Shown: in pieces, positions 60,310-64,000 of the stretch | How positions within the stretch are numbered: the first letter of the stretch is position 1 | Layout of the letters: every line of letters starts with the position of its first letter | DNA from: Gaiellales bacterium | GTDB lineage: Bacteria; Actinomycetota; Thermoleophilia; Gaiellales; JAICJC01 | Reading direction: 5' to 3' | NCBI GenBank assembly: GCA_036273515.1 | Contig: DASUHM010000069.1 | Location: 1 to 64,000 of the forward strand | DNA: 64,000 nt | Position numbers and translations under genes: made by a program | The notes under the pieces: generated by a model | What the model saw: the letters and a program-made list of their open reading frames with translations, nothing else | Databases searched by the model: none | Told to the model about the DNA's origin: nothing

Positions 60310-60347
60310 GGACCCGCCAAGCGGGTCAGACCCCTTCTGGCGGGTCC
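60310..60347. repeat. GGGTCAGACCCC repeat with outer stem GGACCCGCCA/TGGCGGGTCC
   Basis: Outer arms 60310-60319 and 60338-60347 pair over 10 bp; the core GGGTCAGACCCCTTCTGG is identical to that at 32147-32164, but the outer arm differs and is compensated. It supplies the stop and last codons (DPPEGV) of the GNAT gene on the minus strand and follows the gamma-lyase stop by 6 nt. Confidence 0.7.
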
Positions 60348-60913
60348 CCCGGGATCAGCGAGTAGACGTACGCGTCGGCGCGGCGACCGGTGTCGCCGAT
60401 GTCGAGGAAGTCGCGCAGGAGGCCCTCACGCCGGAAGCTCGACCGCTCGAGCACGCGCAGCGAGGCCCGGTTGCCCGGCTCGACGAGGGCCTCGATCCGC
60501 CGCAGCCCGGCCTCGGCGATCGCCCACCGCGTGAGCAGGCGCACCGCCGATGTCGCCAGGCCGCGGCGGCGGGCGCGGGCGAGCACCCAGTAGCCGATGC
60601 CGGCCGTGCCCGCCTGGGTCTCGAACGCCAGCCGCCCCTCGGACGGCCCGGCCACGGGTGCGACGCCCGGGCGGGGCCGGGCGTTCAGCGAGATGCACCC
60701 GAGCGGGTCACCGGAGGAGGCCTCGGCGATCGCGAGCGAGAGGCCGGCGCCGTCCGTCTGCCGCCGCAGCTGCATCTCGATCCAGGCCAGCGCGCTGCCG
60801 CTGTCGACGCCCTTCCCCTCGGCGGCGCAGGCCACGTCGGCGGACGTCCAGCGGCGCAGCACGACGTCGCCGGCGGCGAGGTCGGGCTCGGGGTAGGGGA
60901 CCGCCGCCGTCAG
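60326..60913 (-). CDS. GNAT-family acetyltransferase
   Basis: A 195-residue RimJ/RimL-type acetyltransferase: LAAGDVVLRRWTSADV, LAIAEASSGDPLGCISLN, GIGYWVLARARRRGLATSAV (acetyl-CoA loop RRRGLA) and ALVEPGNRASLRVLERSSFRREGL. The substrate is unknown. No ATG or GTG lies near the expected N-terminus; a CTG at 60913 overlaps the stop of the upstream small gene (CTGA), mirroring the ATGA/GTGA couplings elsewhere, and is taken as the start. The C-terminus is encoded by a palindromic repeat, so it may have been replaced by insertion. Confidence 0.78.
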   Translation of the reverse strand: MTAAVPYPEPDLAAGDVVLRRWTSADVACAAEGKGVDSGSALAWIEMQLRRQTDGAGLSLAIAEASSGDPLGCISLNARPRPGVAPVAGPSEGRLAFETQAGTAGIGYWVLARARRRGLATSAVRLLTRWAIAEAGLRRIEALVEPGNRASLRVLERSSFRREGLLRDFLDIGDTGRRADAYVYSLIPGDPPEGV

Positions 60914-61089
60914 GCCGCCATGTGCCTGTCGCCGCGCTCGTCGGCGCCCTCGTCCGCCTGCTCCTCCTCCTCGACGCGGCGGATCTCCGCCTCGACGGCG
61001 CGGCGGCTCACGCCGAACATCGACGCTGTCACGAGGACGAGGATGATGCCGGCGACTGCGGCGATCACGATGAGGTACGGCTCGGTCAC
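60910..61089 (-). CDS. Small single-helix membrane protein
   Basis: A 59-residue protein starting at GTG 61089: TEPYLIVIAAVAGIILVLVT forms one transmembrane helix, followed by a strongly charged tail (RRAVEAEIRRVEEEEQADEG) that is probably a cytoplasmic coiled coil. It is coupled to the downstream GNAT gene by a 4-nt overlap. The family is not recognised. Confidence 0.55.
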   Translation of the reverse strand: MTEPYLIVIAAVAGIILVLVTASMFGVSRRAVEAEIRRVEEEEQADEGADERGDRHMAA

Positions 61090-61146
61090 GGGTCCCGCCT
61101 GCCCTTCGCCCTCGCCCGCGAAACACCTTCACGATAGGTTCCGGCT

Positions 61147-62607
61147 ATGGCTCCGGCGTTCACGCTTCCGAGCACGAGGGGCGCGCCGGTGGCGCTGGCC
61201 GACCTGCTCGCGGCCGGTTCCGCCGTCGTCATGTTCGTCACCGACGACTGCCCCACCTGCGAGCTGGCGCTGCGGCGCCTGGCGGCCGCCGACGCCGAAG
61301 TCGCGGTCGTCTGCGAGGCCCCGCCGGCGGCCGCCTCCCGCCTCGCCGCGAGGACGGGTTTCCGCGGGCGGATGCTGTCCGAGCCGGCGCCGTACGAGAC
61401 GTCGCGCGCCTACGGGCTCGAGGCGGTGCCGACGACGGTCGCGATCGCGCCGGGGGGCGAGGTGACCGAGACCGTGGTGGGCTGGGACGCGGCCGCGCTC
61501 TCGGCGCTGGTCGGGATCGACCTGGGCGGCGAGGCCCCGGCGCGCAAGCCCGGCTGCGCCGCCAAGTCGACCTACGACGCCGCCCAGCTCGCCGCCGACG
61601 CCGACACCGGCGGCGACGACCCGGAGGCGATGTTCGAGCTCGGCTGGACGGACGGCCTGCCGACCGTCGCGCCGACGCCCGAGCGGGTCGCCGCGATGCT
61701 GGACGGGCGCGACCCGGCGGTCTCGCTCGGCCCGGTGCCGCCCGGAATGGGCGAGGCGACGCTCGAGCGGGTGGCGGCCTGCGCCGTTCTGGCCGGCTGC
61801 CGGCCGGAGCACTTCGCCGTCGTCGAGGCGGCCGTGCGGGCGATGCTCGTGCCCGGCTTCAACCTGCACGGCCAGGCGGTGACGACCCAGCCCGCCGGCC
61901 AGATCGCCGTCGTCAACGGGCCGGTGCGGGCCGCCGCCGGGCTGAACTCACGTATGGGCGCGCTCGGGCCGGGGCCGCGCGCGAACGCCACCGTCGGCCG
62001 GGCGCTTCGGCTCGTCGTGGCCCTCACCGGCGAGGGCATGCCGGGCCGGCTCGACCGCTCCACCCTCGGCCAGGCGGGCAAGGTCGGCACCTGCATCGCC
62101 GAGGACGAGGAGCGCAGCCCCTGGCCGCCGCTCCACGTCGAGCGCGGACTGGCGGCCGGGGCATCGGCGGTCACGCTGCTCGCGGGCGACGCCCCGCTCT
62201 CGATCTCCGAGCACCGCAGTCGCACGCCGGAGGAGCTGGCGGCGGCGCTCGGCTGGGGGGCGGCGACGCTATGGAGCCCGAACTGGTGGCCGATCGGCGC
62301 AGCCACGCTGTTCGTCATCTGCCCCGAGCACGCCGACACGCTGGCGGCCGGCGGATGGAGCAAGGCGGACGTCCGCCATGCGATCTGGGAGACCGTGCAG
62401 CGGCCCGCCGGCGAGCTCCGCCGCGGCGAGTTCACGGACCGGGTCGGCCAGGCGGCCGACCCCGAGCTCGTCCCCAAGTGGGACTCGCCCGACGACATCC
62501 TGCTGATCGTCGCCGGCGGCGAGGCCGGCCGCTTCTCGGCGGTCTTCGGCCCGTGCGTCGGCATGGACTGGTCACCCGTCACCCAGGAGGTGCGATGCGA
62601 TACGTGA
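61147..62607 (+). CDS. Thioredoxin-fold protein fused to UGSC-associated domain
   Basis: A 486-residue protein. Residues 1-120 are a thioredoxin-like fold with CPTC redox site (VTDDCPTCELALRRL) and cis-Pro loop (EAVPTTVAI). The remaining ~350 residues are a separate domain (MFELGWTDGLPTVAPTPERV, AACAVLAGCRPEHF, AGKVGTCIAEDEERSPWPPL, FGPCVGMDW) that I cannot assign; scattered Cys suggest thiol chemistry. It overlaps the UGSC selenoprotein gene by 13 nt, so the two should be cotranscribed and probably form one redox system. TAGGTT is 6 nt before the ATG. Confidence 0.7.
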   Translation: MAPAFTLPSTRGAPVALADLLAAGSAVVMFVTDDCPTCELALRRLAAADAEVAVVCEAPPAAASRLAARTGFRGRMLSEPAPYETSRAYGLEAVPTTVAIAPGGEVTETVVGWDAAALSALVGIDLGGEAPARKPGCAAKSTYDAAQLAADADTGGDDPEAMFELGWTDGLPTVAPTPERVAAMLDGRDPAVSLGPVPPGMGEATLERVAACAVLAGCRPEHFAVVEAAVRAMLVPGFNLHGQAVTTQPAGQIAVVNGPVRAAAGLNSRMGALGPGPRANATVGRALRLVVALTGEGMPGRLDRSTLGQAGKVGTCIAEDEERSPWPPLHVERGLAAGASAVTLLAGDAPLSISEHRSRTPEELAAALGWGAATLWSPNWWPIGAATLFVICPEHADTLAAGGWSKADVRHAIWETVQRPAGELRRGEFTDRVGQAADPELVPKWDSPDDILLIVAGGEAGRFSAVFGPCVGMDWSPVTQEVRCDT

Positions 62608-63131
62608 GCCCCTACGACCCCGCCGCCCGTACGCCGGTCGCGGCCGCCCCACGGCCCGAGTCGCTGGCCGGCCGCACCGTGGCGCTGCTGGACATCTCGA
62701 AGAACCGCGGTGCGGAGTTCCTCGACCGGATCGAGGGCCATCTGCGCGAGCGCGGCGCCGAGGTGGAGCGCTATGCGAAGCCGCTCTTCTCCCGGCCCGC
62801 CGCGGGCGAGCTGGTCGAGCGCATCGCCGCCCGGGCCGACCTCGCCGTCGAGGGCCTCGCCGATTGAGGATCGTGCGTGTCGTGCAGTGTGCACGACCTG
62901 GTGCGGCTGGAGCGGCTGGGCGTCGCCACCGCCGGCGTGGGCACGGAGCCGTTCGCCGACGAGGCGCTCGAGCAGGCGGCCCTGCTCGGCATGCCCGGCT
63001 ACCGGATGGTGTGGGTGCCACACCCGGTGCAGCTCCTGACCGCGGCGCAGCTGGACGCGCGGGCGGACGCCGCCATGGAGGTGATCCTGGGCCGGTTGCT
63101 GGCAGATAGTTCGACTGCTAATATTTCGTGA
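62595..63131 (+). CDS. UGSC-family selenoprotein (in-frame UGA = Sec91)
   Basis: Reading through TGA at 62865-62867 gives one 178-residue protein: ALLDISKNRGAEFLDRIEGH, KPLFSRPAAGELVERIAARA, DLAVEGLAD-U-GSCVSCSVHD, LLGMPGYRMVWVPHPVQLL. The UGSC motif (Sec91-Gly-Ser-Cys94, further Cys97) defines the UGSC protein family, in which Cys or Sec occupies the first position. A hairpin with features of a bacterial SECIS lies directly downstream of the UGA. Both halves are in the same frame and neither makes sense alone. AGGAGG is 5 nt before the ATG. It is coupled to the thioredoxin-fold gene; function is presumably thiol/selenol redox. Sec machinery genes are not in the window. Confidence 0.82.
62879..62897 (+). 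promoter_or_regulatory. bSECIS-like hairpin after the UGA codon
   Basis: GTCGTGC (62879-62885), loop AGTGT (62886-62890), GCACGAC (62891-62897): a perfect 7-bp stem. The loop starts 19 nt after the last base of the UGA (62867) and contains G at its second position, within the range used by bacterial SelB-dependent SECIS elements. Confidence 0.65.
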
Positions 63132-63135
63132 TCGA

Positions 63136-63606
63136 ATGAATACGCCGGCCCAGACACTCTCGCCCGACCACGACTCCCCCCGCCACGCGGTGCTTCGCGA
63201 CGTCCGCCGGGTCAACCGGCTGGCCCAGGCTCACGCCGACCGGATCGCCCGCCGCCACGGCATGACCATGCAGCAGTGGGAGCTCTTGCGGCGGCTGCGC
63301 TGCTGCTCCGGCCCCGCCGACCAGCGCGAGCTCTGCTGCGCGTTCGGCGTGACGCCGCCGACCCTGACCGCCCTGATCGACTCGGCGGAGGAGCGCGGCT
63401 GGATCCGGCGCATCCCGCACCCCGACGACCGCCGCCGCCGCCGCATCGAGCTGACCGCCGCCGGGGCCCAGGCGATCGCGGCCCTGCCGCATCTGGGCCG
63501 CGAGGTCGACGAGGCGATGACCCACGGTTTTTCCGAACGCGAGCTCGACCGGCTGGCGGTGCTGCTCCGGCGGGCCGCCGAGAACCTGCGCGAGGCGGCG
63601 TCGTGA
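63136..63606 (+). CDS. MarR-family regulator
   Basis: A 156-residue MarR-type winged helix protein: AHADRIARRHGMTMQQWELLRRL, CAFGVTPPTLTALIDSAEERGWI (recognition helix) and HPDDRRRRRIELTAAG (wing). TAATAT (63119-63124) is a possible -10, 11 nt before the ATG, inside the end of the selenoprotein gene. Its stop overlaps an ABC exporter start (GTGA), the standard MarR-exporter layout. Confidence 0.92.
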   Translation: MNTPAQTLSPDHDSPRHAVLRDVRRVNRLAQAHADRIARRHGMTMQQWELLRRLRCCSGPADQRELCCAFGVTPPTLTALIDSAEERGWIRRIPHPDDRRRRRIELTAAGAQAIAALPHLGREVDEAMTHGFSERELDRLAVLLRRAAENLREAAS

Positions 63607-64000
63607 GCGGGGGCAACGGCCGCCGCATCGTTCGGCTCTTCCGGCCCTACCGGCTGCGGCTCTCCTGGCTGCTGACGATGATCCTGTTCTCGGCCGCGCT
63701 CGGCGTCGTGCCGCCGTTCCTGCTGCGCGACCTGCTGAACAACGTCCTCCCGAAGGGCCAGAACCTCGACACCCACCTGCTGGCGCTGCTCGTCGCCGGC
63801 ATGGTCGCGATCCCGATCGTCACCCAGGCGATCGGCGTCGCCCAGACCTGGCAGTCGAACCTGGTCGGCCAGCAGGTCATGCACGACCTGCGCGCCGCCG
63901 TCTACCGCCACCTGCAGCGGCTGTCGCTGGCCTTCTTCACGCGCACGCGCACGGGTGAGGTGCAGTCGCGGATCGCGAACGACATCGGCGGCGTCCAGAC
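63603..64000 (+). CDS. ABC exporter, membrane-domain N-terminus (partial)
   Basis: The first 132 codons of an MsbA/LmrA-type ABC exporter: IVRLFRPYRLRLSWLLTMIL, VVPPFLLRDLLNNVLP, then LSLAFFTRTRTGEVQSRIANDIGGVQ, the conserved coupling-helix region of the transmembrane domain. It is cut by the window end, so the ATPase domain is not visible. GTG start coupled to marR by 4-nt overlap; regulated efflux of a drug or lipid is expected. Confidence 0.9.
   Translation, partial: MSGGNGRRIVRLFRPYRLRLSWLLTMILFSAALGVVPPFLLRDLLNNVLPKGQNLDTHLLALLVAGMVAIPIVTQAIGVAQTWQSNLVGQQVMHDLRAAVYRHLQRLSLAFFTRTRTGEVQSRIANDIGGVQ

Noticed and set aside
62877-63131. A separate 84-codon ORF starting within the UGSC region
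   Set aside because: It is in the same frame as the preceding ORF, interrupted only by TGA, and begins in the middle of the UGSC motif with no ribosome site; read-through as Sec explains it better.

Overview
GC-rich (about 70%) chromosomal DNA from what is most probably a deep-branching, mycothiol-type actinobacterium (Thermoleophilia such as Gaiellales or Solirubrobacterales would fit; this is inference, no rRNA is present). Pointers are GTG/TTG starts, ATGA/GTGA gene overlaps, many leaderless starts with a TANNNT -10 hexamer 6-8 nt before the start codon, an RpoD-type sigma factor, PucR, ThyX, FolE2 and deazaflavin-type proteins. No rRNA, CRISPR, prophage or intact insertion sequence was found; the mobile content is small palindromic repeats and one ~200-nt dispersed repeat family.

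Layout. 1-4.1 kb: XRE/TPR regulator and two MFS permeases, separated by a 204-nt inverted-repeat element. 4.0-7.6 kb: operon of membrane histidine kinase, receiver protein and REC-GAF-kinase hybrid. 7.7-17.6 kb: LysR regulator, CAP-domain exoprotein, chemoreceptor, amidase, SthA-type flavoprotein, RTX-like exoprotein, deazaflavin-type protein with antiporter, and a zinc alcohol dehydrogenase. 17.8-19.4 kb: a degraded oxidoreductase gene, tRNA-Tyr and rpoD. 19.7-28.4 kb: asparaginase, Fpg-type glycosylase, FolE2, lipoprotein, a sugar operon (glycosyltransferase, maltokinase/glucosamine-kinase-like kinase, SIS protein), superoxide dismutase and a PTR-like SDR. 28.4-32.1 kb: alcohol dehydrogenase/enolase-superfamily/SDR operon and thyX. 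32.1-36.7 kb: GNAT and VOC gene remnants, a three-repeat exoprotein, a TetR-MFS-VOC efflux operon with its operator, and a transglycosylase-like exoprotein with a long leader. 37-41 kb: PilZ protein, small membrane protein, metallopeptidase, formaldehyde-type dehydrogenase with MBL hydrolase, and a nucleotidyltransferase-fold protein.

41-51 kb is a compact catabolic locus: a divergent PucR regulator, then a tightly overlapped run of CE4-type deacetylase, APC permease, two SDRs, ureohydrolase, metallophosphoesterase, second APC permease and second ureohydrolase. It reads as uptake and breakdown of an unidentified hydroxylated guanidino compound. A lone DUF1989 protein (the family that includes carboxyguanidine deiminases) lies 4 kb downstream.

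51-64 kb: lipoprotein, 2OG-Fe(II) oxygenase, metG with a leader peptide containing tandem Met codons and mutually exclusive hairpins, TMEM175-type channel, DUF1989, a 173-nt tandem repeat ahead of a D-aminopeptidase, the reverse transsulfuration pair cystathionine beta-synthase and cystathionine gamma-lyase with a YcaQ-like protein between them, then GNAT, a small membrane protein, a thioredoxin-fold fusion protein and, downstream of it, a UGSC-family gene interrupted by an in-frame UGA followed by a bSECIS-like hairpin, i.e. a probable selenoprotein that ordinary gene calling splits in two. The window ends in a MarR-ABC exporter operon.
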